From contig SVJM01000001.1 in NCBI GenBank assembly GCA_015068975.1, positions 62,001 to 126,000 on the forward strand: a DNA stretch of 64,000 nt, in the 5' to 3' direction. The number at the start of each line of letters is the position of its first letter. The stretch's first letter is position 1. A model generated the notes under the pieces. That model searched no databases. It saw only the letters and a program-made list of their open reading frames with translations, and was not told the DNA's origin. The translations under genes and the position numbers were made by a program. The DNA comes from Oscillospiraceae bacterium (lineage in GTDB: Bacteria > Bacillota > Clostridia > UMGS1810). Positions 34,002-43,430 of this stretch are shown here, one piece after another.

Positions 34002-35291
34002 ATGAAAACTAAAAGAATATCAGCTCTTATTTTATCCTTCATCTTAATACTATCCTCATTATCTATTACTGCATCTGCAGGCATATATGATTCATATGAA
34101 GATGTTACCGGTTCTCTTTACAGAACCTCAAATGATACACTTTATCCGGGAAACACACTGGAAGTTATTCTCAAGGTGGATTTCGATACAAATAATATCG
34201 ACAAAATAGTTGCATTTGACCTTATTGGTACCTATTCAAATTTGACATTAACAGGGATAGAATTTCTTGGAGATTCAGCATCTGCTGACATTCCAAATCC
34301 TGATGATATAGACCTTATAGCAAATCTTGGTGACGGATCACCCGAGCTTAGTGAACCTGTAAAAACCACTAAGTCTACAATAATTGACACAAGCAAAGAT
34401 GGCAAAATAAGCTATACAGCAGTACTGCTTCGTGATTCTGCATATATTACAGAGGATCCGGAGGAAGGCTTTGCAAAGCTTGTAAAATTTAAGTTCAAAG
34501 CAAAAAGTTCTGGCACTGCAAAAGTAAACCTTACTGATTGCTACTTAAGAAAAGATTATACATATGTTGATGATCACAGAGATCTTAACGTTAATCAGCT
34601 TACATTTAATGTTCAGTCAACCGGCGGCGGTGGCGGTGGATCAGGTTCATCTGGTGGCCCAAGTCTTCCACCGACGATTATAATCAAACCTGATACTCCT
34701 GACAAGCCTGATGGCAAGAGAAAGTATGCTGATATTTACAATGCCGACTGGCATTATGATATGATTGATATACTCTATGATCAGGGATTTATCAATGGTA
34801 CAGGTGTAGAAGATGATGGTGCAATAGTCATCACACCTGATGCAAATATCACCCGTCAGGAAGCAGCTAAGCTCAGTGTCAATGCTCTCGGACTCCAGTT
34901 GAAAAATGGCTCCTTCGGATTTGCCGATGAAACACATGCTGCAGATTGGGCTAAGCCATATATTTATACAGCAGCTACTCATCCGAAAAAGCTTATAAAA
35001 GGATATCCTGAAGATAACACATTCAGACCTTTCAACAATATCACCAGAGCAGAGTTCGCTACAATAATTATGAATACATTTGACTTCGAAATGCTCACAT
35101 CTTACGATTTGTCTATATTTAAAGATAACGAAGATATAACATGGGCGGCTCCGTATGTGGCATCTCTTGTTAAGGCAGAAGTCATCAAGGGTTATGAAGA
35201 TGGTTTCTTCTATCCTGACAAGTACATTACAAGAGCGGAAGCCTTTGTGATGATGTACAGAGCTTTGGATGCATTTAATATGCTTAAATAA
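34002..35291 (+). CDS. SLH-anchored surface protein with cohesin-like domain
   Basis: 429 residues: signal peptide (about 1-26, cleavage after ASA), a cohesin-like beta sandwich (about 30-205; LYPGNTLEVILKVDFD...VAFDLIG, later FAKLVKFKFKAKSSGTA), a Gly/Ser linker (about 207-220), and three S-layer homology domains (about 240-429; e.g. ITRQEAAKLSVNAL, ITRAEFATIIMNTF, ITRAEAFVMMYRAL). SLH domains bind pyruvylated wall polymers, so the N-terminal domain is displayed on the cell surface. Layout is that of cellulosome anchor proteins such as OlpA. GGAGGG precedes the start. The next gene is a paralogue. Confidence 0.82.
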   Translation: MKTKRISALILSFILILSSLSITASAGIYDSYEDVTGSLYRTSNDTLYPGNTLEVILKVDFDTNNIDKIVAFDLIGTYSNLTLTGIEFLGDSASADIPNPDDIDLIANLGDGSPELSEPVKTTKSTIIDTSKDGKISYTAVLLRDSAYITEDPEEGFAKLVKFKFKAKSSGTAKVNLTDCYLRKDYTYVDDHRDLNVNQLTFNVQSTGGGGGGSGSSGGPSLPPTIIIKPDTPDKPDGKRKYADIYNADWHYDMIDILYDQGFINGTGVEDDGAIVITPDANITRQEAAKLSVNALGLQLKNGSFGFADETHAADWAKPYIYTAATHPKKLIKGYPEDNTFRPFNNITRAEFATIIMNTFDFEMLTSYDLSIFKDNEDITWAAPYVASLVKAEVIKGYEDGFFYPDKYITRAEAFVMMYRALDAFNMLK

Positions 35292-35298
35292 ACCTAAA

Positions 35299-35332
35299 GG
35301 GCGGATGCATCAGCATCCGCCTTATATTTTTA
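35299..35332 (+). terminator. Terminator between the two SLH genes
   Basis: 9-bp GC-rich stem GGCGGATGC/GCATCCGCC (35300-35308 with 35313-35321), loop ATCA, then a T-rich tail. Confidence 0.75.
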
Positions 35333-35355
35333 ATCATAAGTTAAGGAGAACATAT

Positions 35356-36603
35356 ATGAAAAAAATATCTTTTATGCTGATACTGTGCATAATAATCACA
35401 TCATTTTCTGTTACATCCTTTGCAGGTATATATGACAGCTATGAAGGAATTCAGGGAAGTATATCTACCACTTCTCTTACAAATATTTATCCCGGCGATG
35501 ATATTACTATCACTATTTCTGTGGATAAGGAGGATTTCACTCAGCTGGTTTCCTTTGACATTGTGGGATCACTTACAAATCTTACTGTGGATTCTATAAG
35601 ATTTTTACCATCAAACAGACCTGCACAGTTGTTGACCACCAGTACAACAGAAGACAAGATTGACTTCTCCGGATTTTATCTTCCTACAGAAACTGCTATT
35701 TCCCCAACAGGAAACAGCTTCAGACTAGCAGAAATAAAGTTAACTGCCGATGCTGCGGGAAGTGCTTCTATAAAGATAACTGACGGTTTTGCTCAGTTTG
35801 GACACAATGACGAAAGTCTAAAAAGAAAAGTAGAGTTTGATGATGTTACCTTTACTGTCAAGAGAGAATCCTCCGGTGGCGGTGGTTCAGGCTCAGGCGG
35901 TGGTTCAGGCACAGGCGGCGGCGGATCAAGCACCATTACACCACCCCCTGTTGTAGATGATCCTGCAGACAAAGAGAAAAATGATCCTTCGAATACTGAT
36001 AATAACACAGACCACAAAAAAGATGAAGAACTTCAGCAATGGCAGAATCCATTTACAGATGTTAAGGATACTGACTGGTACTATGCCTCTGTTGAATATG
36101 CAAACAAAAACAATCTTATGAGAGGCGTTACAGAAAACACCTTCTCACCAAATACATCAGTTACCAGAGCAATGTTTGTAACAGTGCTTTATCGTATGGA
36201 AGGGGAGCCTGATGCAGGGGAAAGTACATTTAATGATGTGCCTAAGGGCGCATATTATGAAAAGGCTGTAGCATGGGCAAGTGCCAATAAGATTGTAAAT
36301 GGTGTGACAGAGGACTCATTTGCACCGGATAATAATATCACACGTGAACAGATGGCTGCGATTGTATACAGATATGCTTCATTCAAAAATGCAGATTTAT
36401 CTAAAGGAGAAAACACAAATATCCTTTCATACACCGATTTCTCTGATATATCCGAATATGCAATTCCTGCATTTCAGTATATGGCAGGGGAAGGCATTAT
36501 GAAGGGTGAAACAGAATCTACTCTCAATCCAAAAAATCTCTCTACAAGAGCGCAGGCGGCAACTGTGTTTATGAGAGTTATGGAAAAACTCGCCAAAAAG
36601 TAA
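35356..36603 (+). CDS. SLH-anchored surface protein, paralogue of the previous one
   Basis: 415 residues: signal peptide (about 1-24), mature start AGIYDSYEGIQGS almost matching the neighbour's AGIYDSYEDVTGS, cohesin-like domain (about 27-185; IYPGDDITITISVD...VSFDIVG, FRLAEIKLTADAAGSAS), a long Gly/Ser then Pro/Asp/Asn linker (about 187-240) and three SLH domains (about 240-415). It is a tandem duplicate of the 34002 gene that has diverged in linker and binding face. AAGGAG lies 7 nt before the chosen ATG; longer in-frame starts overlap the upstream terminator. If the cohesin-like domains are real, two anchors of differing preference would be displayed. Confidence 0.82.
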   Translation: MKKISFMLILCIIITSFSVTSFAGIYDSYEGIQGSISTTSLTNIYPGDDITITISVDKEDFTQLVSFDIVGSLTNLTVDSIRFLPSNRPAQLLTTSTTEDKIDFSGFYLPTETAISPTGNSFRLAEIKLTADAAGSASIKITDGFAQFGHNDESLKRKVEFDDVTFTVKRESSGGGGSGSGGGSGTGGGGSSTITPPPVVDDPADKEKNDPSNTDNNTDHKKDEELQQWQNPFTDVKDTDWYYASVEYANKNNLMRGVTENTFSPNTSVTRAMFVTVLYRMEGEPDAGESTFNDVPKGAYYEKAVAWASANKIVNGVTEDSFAPDNNITREQMAAIVYRYASFKNADLSKGENTNILSYTDFSDISEYAIPAFQYMAGEGIMKGETESTLNPKNLSTRAQAATVFMRVMEKLAKK

Positions 36604-36612
36604 AATGTGATT

Positions 36613-36641
36613 AAAGGAACTGCCTATGCAGTTCCTTTTTT
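36613..36641 (+). terminator. Terminator after the second SLH gene
   Basis: 11-bp stem AAAGGAACTGC/GCAGTTCCTTT (36613-36623 with 36628-36638) and T-run. Confidence 0.88.
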
Positions 36642-36813
36642 GGTTTTAACCTTTTATTGACGGGGACTTGAATGTTAGAAAATATAGAGTGTACAGCGAT
36701 GCCTTATACTTTTGTTGTATATTACATTTTCGTGAAAAATTAAAAATCCTATTGAAAATCTTACATCTTTATGTAAAAATATAATTAAGAAAAAAGAGAA
36801 AGAGGTGTTACAT

Positions 36814-39315
36814 ATGAAACTAAAAAGATTTGTATCGGTTTTTCTCATAATATGCCTTGTGTTATCTATCCTTCCGGTATTTGCCGATGAAGAAATCACT
36901 GTAATGGTAAATGGGGAAAAGGTGGTTTTTGACCAGGAGCCTGTTGTAGAAAACGGCAGAACCCTTGTGCCTGTAAGAGCTATATTTGAAAAGCTGGGGG
37001 CAAGAGTTTCATATGAACCTGAGCGACAAAAGGTCTATGCTGAGATGGGCACAAGATATGTGGCTTTTCTCATTGGTGCAGATACTATTTATACAAATGA
37101 TGGCGGTACAAAAACAGATGCCCCGGCAAGGATTATAAATGACAGGACCTTTGTGCCTGTAAGAGCAGTATCAGAAGGATTTGGTGCAAAGGTTTCATGG
37201 GATCAGGCTACCAAAACCGTTACTATAAACAGTAAAGGAACAAACACTGTAAAATATGTATACAAGAGCTACAGTTCATATTCTCAGGATAATACAATAG
37301 TCCTTAACGGACTGTGTTCATATCCTGAGATTAAGGGAGATACAGATATAGTCAAAGCCCTTAACAAAGGGTTTTCAGACGGGACACTTGATTATATCAA
37401 ATATTTAAGTGAGGAGCCTACACAGGCAGCATCTTCTATGTATACAGAACACAAAAAATCCGGAAACAGCAGTTTGTTTTCTCCTCTTGATTATAAGAGA
37501 ACATTTGATGTAAGCTACAACAGAGGAAATGTTATTTCCTTTGTATTTCATACAATGTCCGGAAGAAATGGCGAGTTTTCAGAAGGTGCAATTAAAACAG
37601 GACTTACATATGATATTTCTACAGGTCAGTCTGTAACAAAAGAAGCTGTATTTAATCTTTCTAAGCCGGAACTGGAAAATCTTATTTTGTCAACCTTTAA
37701 TAATAGCATTGCATCAAATCCGGATCTTTACTCTCACGAAGCTTCAGAATATGTAAATAAAAATATAAGCAATGTGGGATTTTATCTTGATGACTATGGT
37801 GCTGTATTTTTCTTCCCAGCAGGCACAATACTCAATGACAAAGCTGCAATACCGCAGATAAGAATTGATTATGAAAGCAATAAGGATTTGTTTAATATAA
37901 CTGATTTTGCTAAAAAAAGCGACAGCCCGAAAGAAGAAATCAATACAGAAGCTAAGGAGGAGCCTAAAGAAGAAGTAAAGGAAGAAGCTAAAGAGGAAAT
38001 AAAAGAAGAGCCAAAGACAGAAATTGAAAAAGAAACGGAAAAACCGAAAACAGAAGAACCCAAAGAACAACCAAAGGAAGAGACATCTGATAATCAGACA
38101 AAAGAGGAAATTAAGGTAAGAGTTCCTCAGGAGGTTATTTCAGCTATCAAGGATATTTATGCCAAGGTAACAGAAGAGAAACAGCCGGAATTTACAGAGC
38201 CTGTAAATGACAAAAAATATACTGTATCCTTTGCGGACAATCTGTATTCAAAGATGCCCACAGACAAAAACTATATGATTTCGCCATTAAGTATCAAAAT
38301 GGCACTTGGACTTGCTGCAACGGGAGCAAAAGGGGATACACTGAACGAAATCAAGGATGTAATGCAGATCAGTACCATAGAAGAATTCAACCAAAGGGCA
38401 AAAGAGCTTATAGATATCTACAAAAATACAAAAGAGCTTAAGCTCAATGTGGCAAATTCTTTGTGGATAAATACCGACAGTATGGATGGTATGACCTTTA
38501 AGCCTGATTATCAGGAAGCAGTCACAGCCTTCTATGATGCAAAGGTGGGCAATGTGGATAATTCCAACGCAGAAGAAATAATCAATGGTTGGATAAAAGA
38601 GAATACTAAGGGCAAAATTCCATCTATTGTGGAAGATGCGGACTTTGTTACTGCTCTTATCAATGCAGTGTATTTTAATGGACGATGGGAGCATGAATTT
38701 AACAAAAAGGCGACTCAGCCGGGAGAGTTTGCTGATAGAAACGGCAAATTCAACACAATAGACTTTATGCGTCAGATAGGCAAATTTAATTACTTTTCAA
38801 ACGATAAGGCTACAGTAGTTGAGCTTCCTTACACAAGATACTTTGACAACAATGGAGAATCTTTCTTGTCAAAGGATAAGGCGTTCAGTATGTATGTGGT
38901 GATGCCGAAGTTTGACACAAGGATAGAAAATATTGAGAAATATCTTAGTGATATTTCTATGAAAAATGCTTATCTTGATATAAGTCTTCCTAAGTTTAAG
39001 ACAGAATTCAGTATGAATCTTAATGATGTACTTAAGCTTATGGGAATGAATACAGCATTTACAAATGGTGCGGATTTCTCGAGAATGTCAGATGTGTCTT
39101 TGATGATAAGTGATGTAATTCACAAAACTTACATTGATGTAAATGAAGAAGGCACAGAGGCTGCTGCAGCGACTGCAGTTATTATGAAAGATACTTCATC
39201 ACTTATCACAAATGAGCCTGTTGTTGTAAAGATTGACAAGCCTTTTGTATATGTGATAAAGGATAATGTAAATGATGAGATACTCTTTATAGGTGAGTAT
39301 GCATATGTAGAATAA
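36814..39315 (+). CDS. Secreted serpin with copper-amine-oxidase-like N-terminus
   Basis: Serpins are suicide inhibitors of proteases. The 833-residue protein has a signal peptide (about 1-24), a copper-amine-oxidase N-terminal-like domain (about 27-145; two NGRTLVPVRAIFE / NDRTFVPVRAVSE repeats), a DUF3298/RsiV-like domain (about 150-365), a Glu/Lys/Pro-rich linker (about 368-440) and a full serpin (about 470-833; MISPLSIKMALGLAATGAKG). The hinge EEGTEAAAATAV at 778-789 keeps the small residues needed for loop insertion, so it should be inhibitory; the scissile bond is probably near T-S in KDTSSL. In clostridial cellulosomes serpins protect the complex from proteases. Start 36814 follows AGAGGTG. 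Confidence 0.9.
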   Translation: MKLKRFVSVFLIICLVLSILPVFADEEITVMVNGEKVVFDQEPVVENGRTLVPVRAIFEKLGARVSYEPERQKVYAEMGTRYVAFLIGADTIYTNDGGTKTDAPARIINDRTFVPVRAVSEGFGAKVSWDQATKTVTINSKGTNTVKYVYKSYSSYSQDNTIVLNGLCSYPEIKGDTDIVKALNKGFSDGTLDYIKYLSEEPTQAASSMYTEHKKSGNSSLFSPLDYKRTFDVSYNRGNVISFVFHTMSGRNGEFSEGAIKTGLTYDISTGQSVTKEAVFNLSKPELENLILSTFNNSIASNPDLYSHEASEYVNKNISNVGFYLDDYGAVFFFPAGTILNDKAAIPQIRIDYESNKDLFNITDFAKKSDSPKEEINTEAKEEPKEEVKEEAKEEIKEEPKTEIEKETEKPKTEEPKEQPKEETSDNQTKEEIKVRVPQEVISAIKDIYAKVTEEKQPEFTEPVNDKKYTVSFADNLYSKMPTDKNYMISPLSIKMALGLAATGAKGDTLNEIKDVMQISTIEEFNQRAKELIDIYKNTKELKLNVANSLWINTDSMDGMTFKPDYQEAVTAFYDAKVGNVDNSNAEEIINGWIKENTKGKIPSIVEDADFVTALINAVYFNGRWEHEFNKKATQPGEFADRNGKFNTIDFMRQIGKFNYFSNDKATVVELPYTRYFDNNGESFLSKDKAFSMYVVMPKFDTRIENIEKYLSDISMKNAYLDISLPKFKTEFSMNLNDVLKLMGMNTAFTNGADFSRMSDVSLMISDVIHKTYIDVNEEGTEAAAATAVIMKDTSSLITNEPVVVKIDKPFVYVIKDNVNDEILFIGEYAYVE

Positions 39316-39324
39316 AAATTTAAG

Positions 39325-39363
39325 CTTCCGAAATGACCTGTTATGGCATTTCGGAAGTTTTTG
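39325..39363 (+). terminator. Terminator after the serpin gene
   Basis: 11-bp stem CTTCCGAAATG/CATTTCGGAAG (39325-39335 with 39347-39357) and T-run. Confidence 0.88.
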
Positions 39364-39407
39364 TATCAAAGACAATATTTCTTTTGTGTTAAATTTCTGC
39401 ATCAGTA

Positions 39408-39448
39408 TTGACTTTGTGTATTTATGTGGTATAATGAAAACGATTACA
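39408..39448 (+). promoter_or_regulatory. Promoter of the LacI gene with cre-like operator
   Basis: TTGACT and TATAAT with a 16-nt spacer (39408-39435). Overlapping the -10 and start point is ATGAAAACGATTACA (39434-39448), a full match to the cre consensus WTGNAANCGNWNNCW. It could serve CcpA or the LacI protein encoded just downstream. Confidence 0.65.
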
Positions 39449-39469
39449 AAACATAGAAAGGGGATGCGT

Positions 39470-40453
39470 ATGACAATAAAAGAACTGGCGAAGCTTGCCA
39501 ATGTGTCGGTGGCTACAGTGTCAAGAGTAATGAATAATGACGGTGTTGTCACAGAAGAAACACGCAAAAAGGTCCTTAAAGTGGCAAATGAAGTAGGATA
39601 TCATTCCAATCTTATAGGAAGAAATCTTCGCAGAAGACAGACAGACAATATTCTTGTTATGCTTACATCCTTATCCAACACATTTTGTAACAAGGTAATA
39701 AGAGCTATTGACAAAGAAGCAGAAAAGTCAGGCTACAGCATTCTGGTATGTGCCACCAACGGAGATAAGGATACAGAGAAAAAATACGTAAACTTCGCAA
39801 GAAATAAGCTTGTGGATGGTATGATTATCTTAAACAGCTCCATTACAAAGGAAGAAATGCAGGAGTATTCCAAGGCTTTCCCAATTGTACAGTGCTGTGA
39901 ATATGTAGATAAGAAATTTACTCCTTATGTGACTGTGGACAGTATAGAAGCATCTTTCGACGCGGTAAGCCGTCTTATAAAATCTGGCAGAAAGAGGATA
40001 GCTTTCTTTACTGTTGACAATGATCTTATTTCTACAAAAGAGCGACTTGAAGGCTACAAAAAGGCTCTTAAGGAGAATCATATTGATTTTGACCCGAAGC
40101 TTGTGTTTACAGGTAATTATGGTTATCGTAATGCCATAAGTCAGACAGAGGCTTTTATGGATTCAGGCGTGGAATTTGACGGGTTATTCGCTGTTTCTGA
40201 CAGAATGGCAGCAGGAGCTATAAAAGCTATTATCCAGAAGGGCAAAACTGTCCCCGGCGATGTGGCGGTTACAGGCTTTGATAATACTGATGCTTCATAT
40301 ATCACTACCCCTTCCATTACTACAGTTGCACAGCCTGCAAATGACCTTGGAAAAGAGGCATTCAATATGCTCTGTAAGCTTATAAAGAAAGAAAAACCTC
40401 AGAACAAAATTCTTGATTATGAAATTATATCCAGAGAATCAACTATAAACTAA
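39470..40453 (+). CDS. LacI family transcriptional regulator
   Basis: Sugar-responsive repressor. The 327-residue protein has the LacI helix-turn-helix at the N-terminus (MTIKELAKLANVSVATVSRV), the hinge, and a periplasmic-binding-protein-like core (about 60-327) with NILVMLTSLSNTF, FDGLFAVSDRMAAGAI and DVAVTGFDNTD. Start 39470 lies 6 nt after AGAAAGGGG; ATG 39464 is too near. It is followed 16 nt later by the isomerase-like gene, so it probably controls that pair and itself. Effector not deducible. Confidence 0.9.
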   Translation: MTIKELAKLANVSVATVSRVMNNDGVVTEETRKKVLKVANEVGYHSNLIGRNLRRRQTDNILVMLTSLSNTFCNKVIRAIDKEAEKSGYSILVCATNGDKDTEKKYVNFARNKLVDGMIILNSSITKEEMQEYSKAFPIVQCCEYVDKKFTPYVTVDSIEASFDAVSRLIKSGRKRIAFFTVDNDLISTKERLEGYKKALKENHIDFDPKLVFTGNYGYRNAISQTEAFMDSGVEFDGLFAVSDRMAAGAIKAIIQKGKTVPGDVAVTGFDNTDASYITTPSITTVAQPANDLGKEAFNMLCKLIKKEKPQNKILDYEIISRESTIN

Positions 40454-40469
40454 AAAAGGAGAAACTATT

Positions 40470-41441
40470 ATGGAACTTAGTGTAATGTCCCCTGTGCTTG
40501 GCGGCACACCACTTAAAGAAAGTATCGAATATCTTGCATCGTTGGGTGTAGACTCAATTGAGCTTGGTGTGGGAGGATACCCCGGTAAGGCTCACGCAGA
40601 TGCAATGGAATATGCAAAGGATCCTTCTAAGGCAAAAGAACTTAAAGAGCTTCTCAAAGCAAACAATATGAAGATTTCTGCTCTTGCCTGTCATGGAAAC
40701 CCTGTTCATCCTACAAAGGAAGAAGCAATGAAATATCAGGCAGATATGGATGCGGCATATATTATGGCAGAACAGATGGAGATTGATACAATAGTAGGCT
40801 TCTCCGGTTGCCCGGGTGATTGTGAAAGTTCAAAAAATCCAAACTGGGTCACATGTGCATGGCCAAATGAATACCTTGACATTCTTAAGTATCAGTGGGA
40901 AGATGTGCTTATCCCCTACTGGATGGAAGAAGTGAAAAAAGCAAACAAGCACGGAGTTAAGAAAATCGCATTTGAAATGCATCCGGGCTTTTGCGTATAC
41001 AATCCTTCTACACTTATGAAATTAAGAAATGCAGTAGGCGAAACAATCGGTGCAAACTTTGACCCCAGTCATCTTTTCTGGCAGGGTATCGATCCTGTGG
41101 AAGCTATCAAGTATCTTGGCAAAGAAAATGCAATCTATCATTTTCACGCAAAGGATACAAAGATTGATGATGCCAATACCAAGGTAAATGGTGTTCTTGA
41201 TACAGGAAGCTATGGGGATATATTGAATCGTAGCTGGGTATTCAGAACTGTTGGCTACGGTCACGATGCATCAGTATGGAATGACATTATAAGTACCCTT
41301 AAAGCTGTAGGATACGACGGATGTATCTCTATTGAGCATGAAGATGGTCTTATGAGCTCAAGAGAAGGCCTTGAGAAGGCTGTGGAATTCCTTAAGAAGG
41401 TTATAATTTATCAGAATCCCGGAGAAATGTGGTGGGTATAA
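40470..41441 (+). CDS. Sugar phosphate isomerase/epimerase family protein
   Basis: TIM-barrel enzyme of the xylose-isomerase-like superfamily that interconverts or epimerises sugars or inositols. The 323-residue protein has SIELGVGGYPGKAH, SALACHGNPVHPTKEE, VGFSGCPGD, the metal-binding KIAFEMHPGF (Glu) and NFDPSHLFWQ (Asp, His), HFHAKDTKID and SIEHEDG. All four usual metal ligands appear. It overlaps the oxidoreductase gene by one base (TAATG), implying coupled translation; such pairs commonly act in oxidoreductive sugar or glycoside conversion. Confidence 0.88.
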   Translation: MELSVMSPVLGGTPLKESIEYLASLGVDSIELGVGGYPGKAHADAMEYAKDPSKAKELKELLKANNMKISALACHGNPVHPTKEEAMKYQADMDAAYIMAEQMEIDTIVGFSGCPGDCESSKNPNWVTCAWPNEYLDILKYQWEDVLIPYWMEEVKKANKHGVKKIAFEMHPGFCVYNPSTLMKLRNAVGETIGANFDPSHLFWQGIDPVEAIKYLGKENAIYHFHAKDTKIDDANTKVNGVLDTGSYGDILNRSWVFRTVGYGHDASVWNDIISTLKAVGYDGCISIEHEDGLMSSREGLEKAVEFLKKVIIYQNPGEMWWV

Positions 41442-42508
41442 TGAAAGATACATATACAGTAAGTATAGTGGGATTTGGCGGAATGGCAGGTCATCACTAT
41501 ACACAGATGACAAAAGAAAATACAAAATTCCGCATCAAGGGTATCTATGATATCAACCCCGAAAGAGTGGAAGATGCCAAAGGAAAAGGACTTTACACAT
41601 ACGAATCCCTTGAGGAGCTTCTCTCTGACAATAAAGTGGATGTTGTGATTGTAGCGTGCTACAATGATGTGCACAAGGATATCGCAATCAAGGCATTAAA
41701 GGCGGGCAAACACGTGCTTTGCGAAAAGCCTGCAACAATCAAATCAGAAGACCTTGAAGAAATGATAAAGGTTGCAAAAGAATGTAACAGAGTATTGACA
41801 ATTGACCACAACAGACGAACAAACAAGGATTTTGTGGCTATGAGAAGATTTGTTGAGTCAGGAATCATAGGCAAACCATATGTGATTGAGTCAAGAGTAG
41901 AAGGCTCAAGAGGGCTTCCTAAGGGGTGGCGTGACAGAAAAGCTCTTGGCGGCGGTATGATGTTTGACTGGGGAGTACACCTTATAGACCAGATGCTCTA
42001 TATGATAGATGAGAAGGTAGTCAATGTATTCTGCAAGATGTATTCAGTTCACTATGATGAGGTAGACGATGCATTTCATCTTGTGTTAACCTTCGAAAGC
42101 GGACTTAGTGCATATCTGGAAGTAGCTACCAATAACTTCATAAACCACCCAAGATGGTATGTGCTTTGTGATGAAGGAACACTTCAGATAGATGACTGGA
42201 CTGCAGAAGGAAAGGCAGTTAAATGTAAGGAAAGAGACGATTCCTGGGCAAATGAAATCAGAAAGGTCAAGGCTGGTCCTACAAAGACCATGGCACCAAG
42301 AGACCCTTCTACAGTGGAAGTCTTTGACATACATTGCCCTGAAGATGTGGTAGACAATCTTGATCCTGTGTATGAACAGATGATAGATGCCATAGAAGGC
42401 AAGTGTGAGCTTAAAATCAAGCCTGAGGAAGCATTAAGAGTTCTTAAGGTAATGGAAGCAGCATTTGAATCGGCAGAGACAATGCAGGCAATAAAAACAG
42501 ATATATAA
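41441..42508 (+). CDS. Gfo/Idh/MocA family oxidoreductase
   Basis: NAD(P)-dependent dehydrogenase of sugars, inositols or glycosides. The 355-residue protein has an N-terminal Rossmann motif VGFGGMAGHHY, the family EKP motif in HVLCEKPATI, then GGGMMFDWGVHLIDQMLY containing the catalytic-region D and H, and a C-terminal beta sheet domain. The start at 41441 shares a base with the previous stop. It is the last gene of the LacI-isomerase-oxidoreductase group; the following AraC gene converges on it. Confidence 0.9.
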   Translation: MKDTYTVSIVGFGGMAGHHYTQMTKENTKFRIKGIYDINPERVEDAKGKGLYTYESLEELLSDNKVDVVIVACYNDVHKDIAIKALKAGKHVLCEKPATIKSEDLEEMIKVAKECNRVLTIDHNRRTNKDFVAMRRFVESGIIGKPYVIESRVEGSRGLPKGWRDRKALGGGMMFDWGVHLIDQMLYMIDEKVVNVFCKMYSVHYDEVDDAFHLVLTFESGLSAYLEVATNNFINHPRWYVLCDEGTLQIDDWTAEGKAVKCKERDDSWANEIRKVKAGPTKTMAPRDPSTVEVFDIHCPEDVVDNLDPVYEQMIDAIEGKCELKIKPEEALRVLKVMEAAFESAETMQAIKTDI

Positions 42509-42532
42509 AACAAAAAGATGTGAAAATCCGAA

Positions 42533-42566
42533 ATGGGAAAAAATAACGGACACATCAGTGTCCGTC
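42533..42566 (-). terminator. Terminator of the AraC gene at 42.6 kb
   Basis: 8-bp stem ACGGACAC/GTGTCCGT (42547-42554 with 42559-42566) overlapping the stop codon; on the minus strand it is followed by TATTTTTT. Confidence 0.75.
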
Positions 42567-43334
42567 GCCAAAAATAGTCCTGTATTTTGAGGGGGAGATT
42601 CCCTCCACCCTTTTAAATGCACGGGAAAAATCATAAATATCCTGATAACCCACATTGGTTGCAATGTGGGTTATTTTTTGTTTTGAAAAAAGCAGTGTCT
42701 TTGCCTTCTCTATCCGCACTTTATGTACATAATGCATGGGAGATATGCCGTAGAGGGATGCAAAGGTTTTTCTGAAATGCGAAACACTCAGACGGGTAAG
42801 ATTTGCAAGGGTTTCATTTGACAAATCAAGAAAATAATTTTTTTCTATATACTCTATCACCGGGTCAAATCTTTTTTTGTTTAAGTCTGTGGCGTATTTT
42901 TTCTGATCCGAGGATATAATGTCGATGATAAGTTCATATGTTTCCTTTATGCATTTTGTTTTGCATAATTTGTCGGGTGATGATTTTATATGCTCAAGCA
43001 TACGGATTTTGTTTAGAATTTTTTGCGGATTGTCACATACTACGGAAATAATGTCATTGTATTCAATATTGCATCCGAAAGTTATACAACTGTAGTCGCC
43101 CGGTATGATATTATCCCATTTATAGCATATATCGGGAGGTATAATAAGTACACAGTTTTTGTCAGATATAAGTTTTTTGTCTTCATATTCATAGGAAGTG
43201 GTCCCGGTCTGCTTTATAAATATACTCCATACGGGACCGTGTTTTATGGTTTTGGATTTTGTTATGCAAGGACGGTTATATAATGCATTATAAAAATCTG
43301 TGATAACCATATTTGATAAAATATCTATTGACAT
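42555..43334 (-). CDS. AraC family transcriptional regulator A
   Basis: 259 residues: an N-terminal cupin-like sensing region (about 1-150) and a C-terminal double helix-turn-helix (about 160-259) with LSNETLANLTRLSVSHFRK and THIATNVGYQDIYDFSRAFKR, the AraC signature. GAAAGGAAA lies upstream of the ATG. It is divergent from the 1477-residue LVIVD protein gene, which it most likely activates, and has a consensus-like promoter of its own (TTGACT-N17-TAATAT, minus strand, 43370-43398). Confidence 0.88.
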   Translation of the reverse strand: MSIDILSNMVITDFYNALYNRPCITKSKTIKHGPVWSIFIKQTGTTSYEYEDKKLISDKNCVLIIPPDICYKWDNIIPGDYSCITFGCNIEYNDIISVVCDNPQKILNKIRMLEHIKSSPDKLCKTKCIKETYELIIDIISSDQKKYATDLNKKRFDPVIEYIEKNYFLDLSNETLANLTRLSVSHFRKTFASLYGISPMHYVHKVRIEKAKTLLFSKQKITHIATNVGYQDIYDFSRAFKRVEGISPSKYRTIFGDGH

Positions 43335-43369
43335 TATGGTGTTTTCCTTTCAAAATTCTTGTGTAATCT

Positions 43370-43398
43370 ATATTATCACATAATTTATACCAAGTCAA
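43370..43398 (-). promoter_or_regulatory. Predicted promoter of AraC regulator A
   Basis: Minus strand TTGACT and TAATAT, 17-nt spacer. Confidence 0.6.
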
Positions 43399-43430
43399 AC
43401 AATAATCATTTTTGCCAAAAAAATCATAAT

